In this document: positions 45,701 through 53,832 of the stretch, piece by piece
Numbering within the stretch: position 1 is the first letter of the stretch
Layout of the letters: each line of letters opens with the position of its first letter
Notes under the pieces: generated by a model
What the model saw: only the letters and a program-made list of their open reading frames with translations
Database searches by the model: none
Told to the model about the DNA's origin: nothing
Position numbers and translations under genes: made by a program
Assembly (NCBI GenBank): GCA_031546825.1
Contig: JAVBJU010000002.1
Location: 1 to 64,000, forward strand
From: Hohaiivirga sp031546825
GTDB taxonomy: Bacteria > Pseudomonadota > Alphaproteobacteria > Rhizobiales > Beijerinckiaceae
DNA length: 64,000 nt
Direction of reading: 5' to 3'

Positions 45701-45907
45701 CTTGATAAGTGGCGTTGCCACCGAGTTTGCCATGGTTTCGGGGGAAGCGCCGGGCAACTGCGCCGAGACGTTCACCACGGGAAATTCAGTGCGGGGCAAG
45801 GCGGCAACCGGCAGCCGCGCATACGCAAACAAGCCACCGATAATGAGAGCCGCTGACATCAGGATGGTGGCGACAGGGCGGCGGATGCAGAATTCGGAAA
45901 TATTCAC
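42758..45907 (-). CDS. RND multidrug efflux pump, inner-membrane subunit (HAE1/MdtB-like)
   Basis: This 1049-residue protein has the AcrB-type plan: twelve membrane helices, two large periplasmic loops, and the proton-relay Asp-Asp pair in VGLVVDDAIVMLENI. It exports lipophilic compounds in a tripartite complex with the adaptor encoded upstream (4-bp overlap) and an outer-membrane channel that is not in the window. The substrate cannot be read from sequence; similarity is closest in style to MdtB/MdtC pumps. Confidence 0.94.
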   Translation of the reverse strand: MNISEFCIRRPVATILMSAALIIGGLFAYARLPVAALPRTEFPVVNVSAQLPGASPETMANSVATPLIKQFATIAGIDAISSTSSQGSTSIAIQFVLERNIDAAAADVQAAITRTNRQLPVEMTNAPSFRKVNPADAPILALTITSDRVPLSDLDAYGQQVVSPALSTIEGVAQVQVWGSQKYAVRVQIDPNALATRGIGVDEIQQAVAAANANTPVGTLQNDKQQLIIEAKTQLMNAAQFTNIIVATRNGRPVRLGDVAKVIDSVENNQTASWYNGQRSIMLAVQRQPDANTVAVVDRIKEMLPQFEATLPPGANIQIANDRSKSIREAVDDVQFTLVLTIVLVIMVIFLFLRHATATIIPSFAVPISLIATLGVMYLFNFSIDNISLLALTLSVGLVVDDAIVMLENIIRHMEEEGRGPLEAALVGSREIGFTIVSITASLVAVFIPVLLMGGIIGRLFFEFAVVVTSAIVASAFVSLTLTPMLCSRIISKAAASHVDAGGKGFSAALERGFNKVLSWYDAGLVLCLRYQRVVMGVFFLTIIGTVAILVAIPKGFFPREDIGLLSVTTQARQDISFDAMVGLQKQVEAVFRSSPHVKNVSVIAGSGAGSSSVNSARAFVELKPLGERPELGKVLQDLRAKLGNIAGADVYLTPIQNLNISGGRSSAGAYQYVLQGLHYGELYQWAPRMVERMRQEQPTQQGRGYFVDVVSDQQNNALQATLVIDRDKAKTLGISADQLRSTLYSGFGTRQISTIYSTGDSYQVLLEFDPDMEWSTNRLNLIYVRSASGALIPLSAFARVDRDVGTVTVAQLGQLPAVTISFNLPEGVSLGTAVARLDELKQELGMPSSITSTFSGTAKTFQSSLANQGVLIFAAILAVYIVLGILYESFIHPLTILSGLPSAVVGALGSLWLCGMDLSMIAIIGLLMLVGIVKKNAIMMIDVSLTLQREGVPPQEAIHKACLMRFRPIMMTTFAALMGTLPIAIGEGASSELRQPLGIAVVGGLVVSQMLTLFITPVLYLYMERLSQFLLSVPARLGRRAPSPTEHA

Positions 45908-47067
45908 TTCTGCACCTCGCTAACCGGCGCAGTCGGATCGCGATCCCTCTGCGTCTCGTTGACAGCGGAGCCCTTGGTCAGTCGGTTCTGACCCTCGACC
46001 ACGACATGCTCACCGGCCTTGAGCCCGGTAATGGCGGAATTCTGGCCATCGGCTGCAACCACTGTGACATCGCGGATGTCGATGACACCATTGGCACCCA
46101 CCACGAAGACATAAGCACCCTTCTGCCCCATCTGAACCGCCACTGTGGGAATCGAGATCGCACCGGGCATGGTGCCGAGCACGGCACTGGATTGCACATA
46201 TTGCCCCGGCCAGAACACACCCTGCTCATTGGCAAACCACGCTTTGGCGGCAATGGTTCCGGAAGCGGCATCGACGGCGCTGTCCACGAAGTTCAATTTG
46301 CCGGTGGTACGGGTGCCACTATTCGGCGCTTCAATCGCCACATCCGGCTGTTTGCCGTGTGCCGTCGCTTCGCGCAAAAGCGGCAAATCACGCTCCGGCA
46401 GGGCGAAGGTGACACGCAAGGGTTCCACTTGCGTAATGGTAACAAGCCCGCCACCTGCTGCGTCATTGGCTTTGACGAGATTGCCCGGAGTCACGCGCAC
46501 GGTGCCGACGCGCCCTGCGATCGGTGCATAGATGCGGGTGTAGGACTGCTTGGCTTTATCTGCATCTAGGGTTGCCTTATCGGCAGCCAGCACCGCCTCA
46601 GCTGATTTCTGGTTGGTGGTCGCCACATCGACCTGCTGTTGCGATGCCGAGTTCTTGCTCAGCAGTTCCTGGGCGCGGTGCAAATCAGAGACGGTTTGCG
46701 CCAATAGCGCTTCGTCCTTCTGCACGGTTGCCGTGTCCTTGGCGACGGCGGCCGCAATTTCACGGTCATCGAGCACGAAAAGCAGATCACCTCTCTTCAC
46801 CAACTGGCCGTCATGCACATGTTGCTCGGCCATCTGGCTGTCGATGCGGGAGAGAATGACGACGGTTGCGGGCGATTCCACAAGACCAATCGCTTGTCGC
46901 CGCACGGGAAAATCAACCGCGACGGCTTCAACTGTCGCAACCGCAATCTTCCTGGTCGCGGCGGCGTGCGCGCCGTCTTTAGCACCCCGGCCTTTCCACA
47001 ACGCAATTCCGCCTATGACCAAAGCAAGAGCGAGGAGAACCGACACGACCAAGTTGCGACGCTGCAT
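45904..47067 (-). CDS. RND efflux periplasmic adaptor subunit
   Basis: This 387-residue membrane-fusion protein has an N-terminal membrane segment (about 5-25), a lipoyl-like half (VVILSRIDSQMAEQHVHDGQ, VKRGDLLFVLDD) either side of an alpha-helical hairpin (about 105-165), and a beta-barrel domain (TYAPIAGRVGTV-like SYTRIYAPIAGRVGTVR). The start at 47067 is preferred because it gives a normal N-terminus and follows GCGGAAAA; a frame from 47127 is longer by 20 residues. It bridges the pump to the outer-membrane channel. Confidence 0.92.
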   Translation of the reverse strand: MQRRNLVVSVLLALALVIGGIALWKGRGAKDGAHAAATRKIAVATVEAVAVDFPVRRQAIGLVESPATVVILSRIDSQMAEQHVHDGQLVKRGDLLFVLDDREIAAAVAKDTATVQKDEALLAQTVSDLHRAQELLSKNSASQQQVDVATTNQKSAEAVLAADKATLDADKAKQSYTRIYAPIAGRVGTVRVTPGNLVKANDAAGGGLVTITQVEPLRVTFALPERDLPLLREATAHGKQPDVAIEAPNSGTRTTGKLNFVDSAVDAASGTIAAKAWFANEQGVFWPGQYVQSSAVLGTMPGAISIPTVAVQMGQKGAYVFVVGANGVIDIRDVTVVAADGQNSAITGLKAGEHVVVEGQNRLTKGSAVNETQRDRDPTAPVSEVQK

Positions 47068-47435
47068 TTCAATTTTCCGCTGGTTTTTTATTCCGATCCG
47101 ACGCGAGGGGCACAACCGTCGAATCAAACGGATTGCCGTAGTGCAGTTGCTTCAACCAGCCTCGACCCGGAACAGGCTTCGAACGCCTGATACCGGAAAA
47201 AGCGGAGAAAATCTCCGCTTTTTTAAAAAATCCAGCGGGATGGAAGTCCGCCCGGCTCTTATCGAGCGGCTGCGAAAAATTGCAAATGAATTATATGTAA
47301 TGTTCCGCTTCGACAGCCACGGCTCGGCTGGTTTTCCGGAGCGGTGCCGGAGCCCGGGACTCCCGTGTGCCGGGAGTCCGAATTTCATAGCTTTTCGGCG
47401 ATCCGGTGAACCCGCAAACGTCGACCGATTTCTTG
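47068..47435. other. 368-bp intergenic stretch with two stem-loops
   Basis: No gene is supported here. It holds the rho-independent hairpin at 47197-47224 and a second inverted repeat at 47357-47379 (8-bp arms GGACTCCC/GGGAGTCC) without a T tract. The rest should contain the promoter of the adaptor-pump operon; no regulator gene is adjacent. Confidence 0.5.
47197..47224 (-). terminator. Rho-independent terminator
   Basis: Arms 47201-47208 and 47212-47219, extended by A-T pairs to 47197-47223, have a 3-nt loop. T runs follow on both strands, so it may act in both directions. On the minus strand it lies downstream of the small exported protein gene and ahead of the efflux operon, insulating the two. 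Confidence 0.7.
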
Positions 47436-47654
47436 CTATTTCTTCTTTTTATGGGAACTGGGCGGCACTGCAACGGGAGACGGAGCAGCAGTGACCGCCT
47501 TATCAAAGCCGATACAGCCAGCCTGAGTCGGCATCTTCTTGCACGCATCAACTTGGAAATAAGTGTACCAAGGCCCGGATTCAGCGCGTGCAATCGTCGA
47601 AAGACCCAGAGTGGCTATAAATGCCGCAGTTGAAAGCGCTAATGTCTTGCGCAT
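47436..47654 (-). CDS. Small exported protein with lysine-rich tail
   Basis: This 72-residue product has a signal peptide (about 1-24, ending ARA), a mature part with two cysteines (VDACKKMPTQAGC) and a C-terminus of Pro, Ala and then HKKKK. The start at 47654 is preferred because AAGGAG lies six bases before it; another ATG two codons upstream is too close to that site. Family and function not recognised. Confidence 0.6.
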   Translation of the reverse strand: MRKTLALSTAAFIATLGLSTIARAESGPWYTYFQVDACKKMPTQAGCIGFDKAVTAAPSPVAVPPSSHKKKK

Positions 47655-47849
47655 GGTCATCTCCTTACATGCCCGCCTCATCTCACAGGCTGGTACAAAA
47701 AGGATTTAGGCCAGAAACAACCGGAGACTGGTGCTAAAACACACATGAAAAAACAGACGGCAGCGATACCTCCCGGCAGCATGCACCTTGACCTTTGATA
47801 CCATACGAAGCATTTTCCATGTCCGAACTCGGTAACTGATGACAAACAA

Positions 47850-49094
47850 ATGCTTCGCTTCGCCCGACACAATGCCCTTCAATCGGTGCTGCTTAGCACG
47901 TGGAAAATTGTCGCAATTGTTTCCACACTGGCCTTGTCAGGCTGCGGCGGTCCGCCTGAACGTCTGATGACGCCAACAATGGTTTCCGCGAACGGTGCCA
48001 AGCTCGTTCCCATCGTGGTCGCCACGACCCGCCTCCCCTCTGAAGATTCCGGCATCATGTTTACCGGTGCGCGCGGCGACCTGGGCTTCGCCAATGTGGT
48101 TATTTCCGTTCCGCCCAACCATGTCAGCGGTGAAATCGAATGGCCGACCTCTCTGCCAGTCGATCCCAACAAGTATTTTGCCACCCATAAGGCAGAGCTT
48201 CTGTCTGCATCCCAGTTTCCCGCCGCGGTGCGCCAGAATATCCGGCAGTTCAAAAGTGGCGGAAGGGTACTGGTTTTCATCCACGGCTATAACACCCGTT
48301 TCGACGCAGCCGTTCTGAGGCTCGCCCAGATCGCCCTCGACAATGGCTCGATGACGACCCCGGTTCTGTTCACCTGGCCATCAAGAGGCAAGTTGCTGGG
48401 TTATCCTTACGACCGCGAGAGCGTCGCCTATTCCAGGGATGCGCTTGAGACGGTGCTGCGGGATCTGGCGCGGGAGCCGTCGGTTTCGGACATTACCGTC
48501 ATGGCGCATTCCATGGGTAATATGGTTGCCCTCGAAGCCCTCAAGCAGATGGCCGTGCGCGACGGACATGTCGCCAGAAAAATCAAGAACGTCGTGCTAG
48601 CCTCGCCGGATGTGGACATCGACGTTGCAAAAACGCTGATCGGCGGCATGGGTAGCAATCCTCCGACCTTCAACCTGTTCATCTCGCGCGACGACAAAGC
48701 TCTGGCAGCATCGCGCCTGGTGTGGGGTTCAACAGATCGCCTCGGCCAGATCGATCTGTCACAGGAACGCTACCGCCAATCACTGGCGGGATACAAAAAT
48801 ATGAATATTTTTGACCTGACGGAATTGCAGACCGGCGACTCGCTCAACCACACCAAATTCGCAGAATCCCCCGAGGTCGTGCGCTTCCTCGGCACCTATA
48901 TGATGTCTGGTCGCCCGCTCGACACCGGAAAGATTGGGCTCGGAGATCACATCGGCACCTTTGTCGTCGGGGCCTCGAGCATCCTCGGAAACGCCGCCGC
49001 AACCGCCGTGGCAGCACCGATCTCGCTGGTCGACCCTGCCACAAGGGGAAATTTTTCGGATCGGCTGGAAGCCACCGTGCCAAAGTCGCAGTGA
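47850..49094 (+). CDS. Lipoprotein alpha/beta hydrolase (DUF900 type)
   Basis: This 414-residue protein has a lipobox-type signal (TLALSGCGG; lipidated Cys32) and an alpha/beta-hydrolase core of the DUF900 family: VFIHGYNTRFDAAVLRLAQI, VLFTWPSRGKLLGYPYDRES, the nucleophile elbow AHSMGN, and ASPDVDIDV with a likely acid residue. It is probably a membrane-anchored periplasmic esterase or peptidase of unknown substrate. The ribosome binding site is weak. Confidence 0.85.
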   Translation: MLRFARHNALQSVLLSTWKIVAIVSTLALSGCGGPPERLMTPTMVSANGAKLVPIVVATTRLPSEDSGIMFTGARGDLGFANVVISVPPNHVSGEIEWPTSLPVDPNKYFATHKAELLSASQFPAAVRQNIRQFKSGGRVLVFIHGYNTRFDAAVLRLAQIALDNGSMTTPVLFTWPSRGKLLGYPYDRESVAYSRDALETVLRDLAREPSVSDITVMAHSMGNMVALEALKQMAVRDGHVARKIKNVVLASPDVDIDVAKTLIGGMGSNPPTFNLFISRDDKALAASRLVWGSTDRLGQIDLSQERYRQSLAGYKNMNIFDLTELQTGDSLNHTKFAESPEVVRFLGTYMMSGRPLDTGKIGLGDHIGTFVVGASSILGNAAATAVAAPISLVDPATRGNFSDRLEATVPKSQ

Positions 49095-49410
49095 GCGCAG
49101 GGCAGAGATCCGAAACGCCTTGTTTTCAGGCAGTACACGCGGTCGGAGCTTCCCCGCGCTGCACGCGCGAGCCGTTGCACAGAATGCCTAATTCGCCTCG
49201 GCGTTCACTCTTTCGTCCATAAAAATTATGTGTCCCCGGGAACAACCTGGCCGGTTGGCGGTTGCCTGCATAAGCGGAACGGTTGCGTCCTCCAATGGCC
49301 CCCTGCCGAAAGGACGTTTCCGCATCAGGAAACAAGCGAAAACTCCTTTGCAGAGCAGCGCCAGCGCAGGCTCAGCACCTGGACGTTTTGGCCGGACAGG
49401 AGATACCACA
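49095..49410. other. 316-bp stretch upstream of the NepR-like frame, candidate EcfG-type promoter
   Basis: No gene is supported. At 49239-49263 the plus strand reads GGAAC, 16 bases, then GGTT, close to the alphaproteobacterial general-stress sigma consensus GGAAC-N16/17-CGTT. It would transcribe the NepR-like frame and the sigma gene, giving autoregulation. Evidence is motif only. Confidence 0.4.
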
Positions 49411-49665
49411 TTGAAACATGAAAGAATAAAGGGAGGAGCTGGCCAGTACCGAAGCGCCCCTCCAGACGGGACCAGTGGCGGACAAGGGCAATGCGCTTCG
49501 CCCCCCCTCGTATGGTCAGATTACCGCGATACCCAGCCTGCCCAGTGGAGCCCCGTGACTTCGGTTGCCTCGGGTTTACGCGCGCTTTATGGCGACGTCA
49601 TTCGTCAGCCCCTCCCTGGTCGCATTGGAGAACTGGCCTCTTTTCTCACCGCCAAGGAAAGCTAG
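49411..49665 (+). CDS. Possible NepR-like anti-sigma factor (TTG start)
   Basis: The frame encodes 84 residues. The C-terminal part SGLRALYGDVIRQPLPGRIG followed by ELASFL matches the NepR helix pattern LR-x-x-Y-D-x-V-x-x-x-P-[VIL]-P-x-R-x-x-x-L-x-x-x-L. In alphaproteobacteria NepR binds and blocks the EcfG-type sigma factor and is itself captured by phosphorylated PhyR. The TTG is proposed because AGGAGA lies seven bases before it; no ATG exists in frame. The N-terminal half is low in secondary structure and unlike other NepRs, so the true start may be later. It lies 32 bp before the sigma gene, which is the expected partner. Confidence 0.45.
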   Translation: MKHERIKGGAGQYRSAPPDGTSGGQGQCASPPLVWSDYRDTQPAQWSPVTSVASGLRALYGDVIRQPLPGRIGELASFLTAKES

Positions 49666-49697
49666 CGATAGGATGTGTTTCGTCTTAACATGCCCCC

Positions 49698-50207
49698 ATG
49701 CCCGACGAATCCGCCAAGCTTCCGGACTTCTCCGCTGAGATTTTGGCCCTGGTGCCAAAGCTCAGGGCTTTCGCCACATCGTTATGCGGGGACCCGGTAC
49801 AGGCTGATGACCTCGTGCAGGAAACGCTGGTTCGGGCCATAAGCAACCGCGACCGTTTTGAGCCCGGCACCAATATGGGTGCGTGGCTGTTCACCATCCT
49901 GCGCAATCAGTTTCACTCCGAATTTCGCAAACGCCGCCGCGAGGTTGCCGACCCGGATGGCGCCTATGCTGATCAGATTGAAACCCCGCCCGCACAGGTT
50001 CCCCATCTTGAATTGAAAGACCTACAGCACGCCCTGCTCTCCTTGCCGCCCGAGCAACGTGAAGCCCTGTTGCTGGTTGGGGCCGAAGGCCTGTCCTATG
50101 ATGAAGCTGCCGCCATTTGCGGGGTTTCACCCGGCACCATCAAAAGCCGCGTCAGCAGGGCGCGAGCCCGTATGAGCGGGTTGCAGGGATATGGCAAATC
50201 CGCATAA
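49698..50207 (+). CDS. ECF RNA polymerase sigma factor (EcfG/RpoE-like)
   Basis: This 169-residue sigma factor has region 2 (LCGDPVQADDLVQETLVRAISN and the FEPGTNMGAWLFTILRNQFHSE segment) and region 4 (LPPEQREALLLVGAEGLSYD, then EEAAICG-type HTH ending GTIKSRVSRARARM). The segment between is short and polar. The style is that of alphaproteobacterial general-stress or paralogous ECF sigmas. The NepR-like frame just upstream fits that reading. No phyR or sensor kinase is in the window. Confidence 0.88.
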   Translation: MPDESAKLPDFSAEILALVPKLRAFATSLCGDPVQADDLVQETLVRAISNRDRFEPGTNMGAWLFTILRNQFHSEFRKRRREVADPDGAYADQIETPPAQVPHLELKDLQHALLSLPPEQREALLLVGAEGLSYDEAAAICGVSPGTIKSRVSRARARMSGLQGYGKSA

Positions 50208-50429
50208 AAAATATGCGTCTCGCTAATAAAACAAGCATTATTGCTAATAATTTAATCACCTCATCAATTAGGATAAACAATAGGCTATTGGCGGATACAC
50301 GCCCTGTACTTAAGTTTAAAATCGCCAATAGTTCGATGGACATACCTTCAACACTGCCCAATTCTCCCAGAGGGTCGGCGGGAGAGCACTCGCTCTGATA
50401 CCGACCGCCAACCTGATATGGAGTCCCCG

Positions 50430-51347
50430 ATGCATCTTAAACACGCTCTCCTCGCCTCTCTCGGCGTCAGCCTGCTTGCAGTCATGCCTGCCTCTGCTCA
50501 GGAATTGACCGGCACACTCAAGAAAATCAAGGATACGGGAACCATCTCCATCGGCACCCGCGATTCCTCCGTGCCCTTCTCCTATTATGACGACAAGCAG
50601 CAGACGGTCGGCTACGGCCACGATATCTGCGCCAAGATCGCCGATGCCGTGAAGCAGGAACTCAAGCTGGCCAAATTGGACGTCAAGCTCGTGCCCGTCA
50701 CCTCGGCCAATCGCATTCCGCTGATGGCCAATGGAACCATTGATATCGAATGCGGCTCGACCACCAACAATCTCGAGCGCCAGAAGCAGGTTTCGTTCAC
50801 CTATACCCATTACGTGACGGCAAATCGCTTTGTCTCGAAGAAGGCCAACAACTTCAAGACGCTGGAAGACCTGAAGGGCAAGACCGTTGCCTCCACATCG
50901 GGGACTTCCAACCTCAAGCAGCTCACCGAACTGAATGCTGAAAAGAACCTCGGCATGAACATCATTCCAGTGAAGGATCACGCCGACGGCTTCCTGATGG
51001 TCGAGACCGATCGCGCCGCTGCTTTCGTCATGGATGACATCCTGCTCGCCGGTCTTGCAGCCAATTCCAAGGCACCGAAGGACTACACCATCTCCGCCGA
51101 TGCCCTTTCGGTTGAACCCTATGGCAGCATGGTGCGCAAGGATGACCCCGCCTTCAAGAAGGTGGTGGATGATGCCATGGGCAAAATGTTCAAGGACGGC
51201 ACCATCACCAAACTTTACGACCAGTGGTTCACCAAGGCCATTCCGCCCAAGGGCATCACGCTGGGCATCCCGATGAGCGCTGAATTCAAGCAGGTTGTCG
51301 CGCACCCAACCGATAGCGGTGATGCGAAGGACTACAAGGTCCAATAA
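50430..51347 (+). CDS. gltI: Glutamate/aspartate ABC transporter substrate-binding protein
   Basis: This 305-residue protein has a signal peptide (about 1-24, ending ASA) and the GltI pattern: GTISIGTRDSSVPFSY, IPLMANGTIDIECGSTTNN, KGKTVASTSGTSN. It binds glutamate and aspartate in the periplasm. The start at 50430 has GGAG seven bases upstream; an ATG 12 bases earlier is less suited. It is first of gltIJKL but is separated from gltJ by 159 bp holding a repeat element. Confidence 0.93.
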   Translation: MHLKHALLASLGVSLLAVMPASAQELTGTLKKIKDTGTISIGTRDSSVPFSYYDDKQQTVGYGHDICAKIADAVKQELKLAKLDVKLVPVTSANRIPLMANGTIDIECGSTTNNLERQKQVSFTYTHYVTANRFVSKKANNFKTLEDLKGKTVASTSGTSNLKQLTELNAEKNLGMNIIPVKDHADGFLMVETDRAAAFVMDDILLAGLAANSKAPKDYTISADALSVEPYGSMVRKDDPAFKKVVDDAMGKMFKDGTITKLYDQWFTKAIPPKGITLGIPMSAEFKQVVAHPTDSGDAKDYKVQ

Positions 51348-51360
51348 TCGTCCCGCGACG

Positions 51361-51426
51361 TAGCGCAAAAGCGTTACGAAGCCACAAAATCAAAATGAAG
51401 CGCGTTTGCTCGTCAATGCGCTTCAT
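51361..51426. repeat. Partial RIME-like palindromic element, copy C
   Basis: A 9-bp perfect inverted repeat (51395-51403 with 51418-51426; ATGAAGCGC) resembles the hairpin block of copies A and B, and the preceding TAGCGCAAAAGCGTTACG (51361-51378) is close to the reverse complement of their conserved block. It sits between gltI and gltJ. A second GC hairpin at 51461-51479 (GCGCCTG/CAGGCGC) follows. Confidence 0.55.
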
Positions 51427-51506
51427 ATCCGCTTCGAGGCTCTCACGCCTTTAGCTGCGCCTGCTCCCCGCAGGCGCTTTAACCGGCAGCCACGTCGGGA
51501 GAAACA

Positions 51507-52238
51507 ATGAATTATACTTGGAATTGGAGCATCTTCTGGCAGGAATCACCAACGGGCCTCTATACCTACTTCCAGTTGCTCATGTCCGGGCTTGGTTTGT
51601 CGGTGGTCGTGGCGATTGGCTCCTGGATCATCGCCCTCGTGGTGGGGTCATTCATCGGCGTCATGCGCACCACGCAATCGCGCTTCTGGAGTGGCTTCGG
51701 TCTGGGTTATGTCGAAGTGCTGCGCAATGTGCCGCTGCTGGTGCAGATGTTCCTGTGGTATTTCGTCATGCCGGAATTCCTGCCGCAGATCCTTTCCACC
51801 TGGATCAAGCAGGCACCAAACGCGGCATTCTACACCGCCATCGTCTGCCTTGGTCTGTTCACTTCCGCCCGTATTGCTGAACAGGTGCGCGCTGGCATTC
51901 AATCCCTGCCACGCGGGCAGAGCATGGCCGCATTATCGTTGGGTCTCACCACCACGCAGACCTACTGCCACATCTTGCTGCCGACAGCCTATCGCTTGAT
52001 GCTTCCGCCTTTGACCTCGGAATTCCTGAACAACTTCAAGAATACCTCAGTGATTTTCACCATCACCGTGATGGAGTTGATGGGGCAAACCCAATCCATG
52101 GCAGAGTTCTCATTCCAGCAGTTCGAGGCATTCACCGCGGCCACGGTGCTCTATCTCGCCATCAATCTGATTGTCGTCTTCCTTGCTGGGGTGCTTGAAC
52201 GCATGTTCGCCATTCCCGGCTACATGACATCGCATTGA
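51507..52238 (+). CDS. gltJ: Glutamate/aspartate ABC transporter permease GltJ
   Basis: This 243-residue permease has about five membrane segments and the EAA-like loop SMAALSLGLTTTQTYCHILLPTAY. The N-terminus (MNYTWNWSIFWQESPTGLYTY minus its last residue is typical) matches GltJ proteins. It forms the channel with GltK, encoded 10 bp downstream. Confidence 0.92.
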   Translation: MNYTWNWSIFWQESPTGLYTYFQLLMSGLGLSVVVAIGSWIIALVVGSFIGVMRTTQSRFWSGFGLGYVEVLRNVPLLVQMFLWYFVMPEFLPQILSTWIKQAPNAAFYTAIVCLGLFTSARIAEQVRAGIQSLPRGQSMAALSLGLTTTQTYCHILLPTAYRLMLPPLTSEFLNNFKNTSVIFTITVMELMGQTQSMAEFSFQQFEAFTAATVLYLAINLIVVFLAGVLERMFAIPGYMTSH

Positions 52239-52248
52239 GGAGAAGCCC

Positions 52249-52941
52249 ATGTTCGCCAACTTCGACTTCGATGTCATCAACCGCTCTCTCGGCTTTCTGA
52301 TCCTCAACGGGCTGTCTTTCACCCTGAAGCTCACTGCTCTTGCCACTGTTTGCGGCGTGGCGCTTGGCACGGTACTCACCCTGATGCGGGTTGGACGGTG
52401 GCGGAGCCTGTCGATCATCGCGGCAACCTATGTCAACTTCGTGCGTTCGCTGCCGTTGGTGCTGGTGATTTTCTGGTTTTACTTCCTGATGCCGCTGGTC
52501 GGCCAATGGATATTCGGTACGGTTCGGCCTGTTCCCATCGGCCAGTTTCTCTCGGCCTTCATCACCTTCACCATGTTCGAAGCAGCCTATTTCGCCGAGA
52601 TCGTGCGTGCTGGCATTCAGTCGATCCCGAAAGGACAGCCGCAGGCGGGTTATGCGTTGGGCTTGTCCTACTGGCAGGTGATGGGCCACATCGTGCTGCC
52701 CCAGGCCTTCCGCAACGTCCTCCCCGTGCTGCTGACGCAGATGATTGTTCTCTTCCAGGACACCACGCTCGTTTATGTTCTGTCGCTGACCGACTTTTTG
52801 GGCGCAGCAAAAATCATCGCCGCACGTGACGGACGGCTTGTGGAGATGTATACCTTCGCCGCCATCGTCTATTTCCTGATTTCGTTTGCGTTGTCTTATG
52901 CCGCCAAACGGCTGCAAGCGCGCATTGCCATCGTTCGCTGA
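52249..52941 (+). CDS. gltK: Glutamate/aspartate ABC transporter permease GltK
   Basis: This 230-residue permease (MFANFDFDVINRSLGFL) has five membrane segments and the EAA loop PQAGYALGLSYWQVMGHIVL. It is the second half of the heterodimeric channel, 8 bp before gltL. Confidence 0.92.
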   Translation: MFANFDFDVINRSLGFLILNGLSFTLKLTALATVCGVALGTVLTLMRVGRWRSLSIIAATYVNFVRSLPLVLVIFWFYFLMPLVGQWIFGTVRPVPIGQFLSAFITFTMFEAAYFAEIVRAGIQSIPKGQPQAGYALGLSYWQVMGHIVLPQAFRNVLPVLLTQMIVLFQDTTLVYVLSLTDFLGAAKIIAARDGRLVEMYTFAAIVYFLISFALSYAAKRLQARIAIVR

Positions 52942-52949
52942 GGCATCAC

Positions 52950-53681
52950 ATGATAACAATTACCAATGTCGACAAATGGTATGGCCCGCATTTTCAAGCC
53001 TTGAAAGGCTGCACCACCGGCGTCAGCAAAGGCGAGGTGGTGGTGGTGTGTGGCCCATCGGGTTCGGGCAAATCAACGCTGATCAAATGCGTGAACGCGC
53101 TAGAGCCGATTCAGGGCGGCGAAATCATCATTGACGGCATCAAGGTCAATGACGCGAAAACTGATCTGCCCAAATTGCGGTCCCGGGTCGGCATGGTGTT
53201 TCAGCACTTTGAACTGTTCCCGCATCTCAAAATCATCGACAATCTGTGCCTTGCGCAGGAGAAGGTCTTGGGGCGCAAACGCGCCGCTGCCGAAGAGCGT
53301 GCCGCCATACTGCTCGACCGCGTTGGCCTGAAAAGCCAGGCGGAAAAATTCCCCGGCCAGCTTTCCGGCGGTCAGCAGCAGCGCGTTGCCATTGCGCGGG
53401 CGCTGGCGATGGACCCCATCGCCATGCTGTTCGACGAGCCCACATCGGCCCTTGATCCGGAGATGATCAACGAAGTGCTCGACGTCATGGTGCAGCTTGC
53501 CCATGAGGGCATGACCATGATGGTGGTAACCCACGAAATGGGCTTCGCCCGTAAAGTGGCCGACCGCGTCATCTTCATGGACCAGGGCGAGATCGTCGAA
53601 GACGCCAACAAAGACGACTTCTTCGGCAAGCCCCGCTCCGACCGGGCGCAGTTGTTTCTATCGAAGATATTACCGCATTGA
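52950..53681 (+). CDS. gltL: Glutamate/aspartate ABC transporter ATP-binding protein GltL
   Basis: This 243-residue ATPase has Walker A GPSGSGKST, Q-loop MVFQHFELFPH, signature LSGGQQQRVAIA, Walker B AMLFDEPTSALDPE and switch His VVTHEMGFA. It powers GltJK and closes the glt operon. Confidence 0.94.
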   Translation: MITITNVDKWYGPHFQALKGCTTGVSKGEVVVVCGPSGSGKSTLIKCVNALEPIQGGEIIIDGIKVNDAKTDLPKLRSRVGMVFQHFELFPHLKIIDNLCLAQEKVLGRKRAAAEERAAILLDRVGLKSQAEKFPGQLSGGQQQRVAIARALAMDPIAMLFDEPTSALDPEMINEVLDVMVQLAHEGMTMMVVTHEMGFARKVADRVIFMDQGEIVEDANKDDFFGKPRSDRAQLFLSKILPH

Positions 53682-53726
53682 CGAGGCAGGGCCGCCGAGC
53701 AGGTCCTTTTCCCCTCCGATAAAATC

Positions 53727-53757
53727 ATTTCGGTTCATTCAAAAAATGAGCCGAAAT
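53727..53757. terminator. Stem-loop after gltL, weak terminator candidate
   Basis: Arms 53727-53738 and 53746-53757 pair over 12 bp with one G-U, loop of seven. No T run follows on plus and only GATTTT on minus, so it may stabilise the glt mRNA end rather than stop transcription. Confidence 0.4.
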
Positions 53758-53832
53758 TCGAGGTGAACTCCATCGCCAACCGGGCTATTCTCCGCAGCGC
53801 CACCTTGGCCATTGCAGCGAGAATTCATCATC

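Noticed and set aside
49491..49688. 65-codon frame overlapping the NepR-like frame in another phase
   Set aside because: Composition is random (many Arg, Pro, Trp) and it lacks the NepR-like helix present in the chosen frame.
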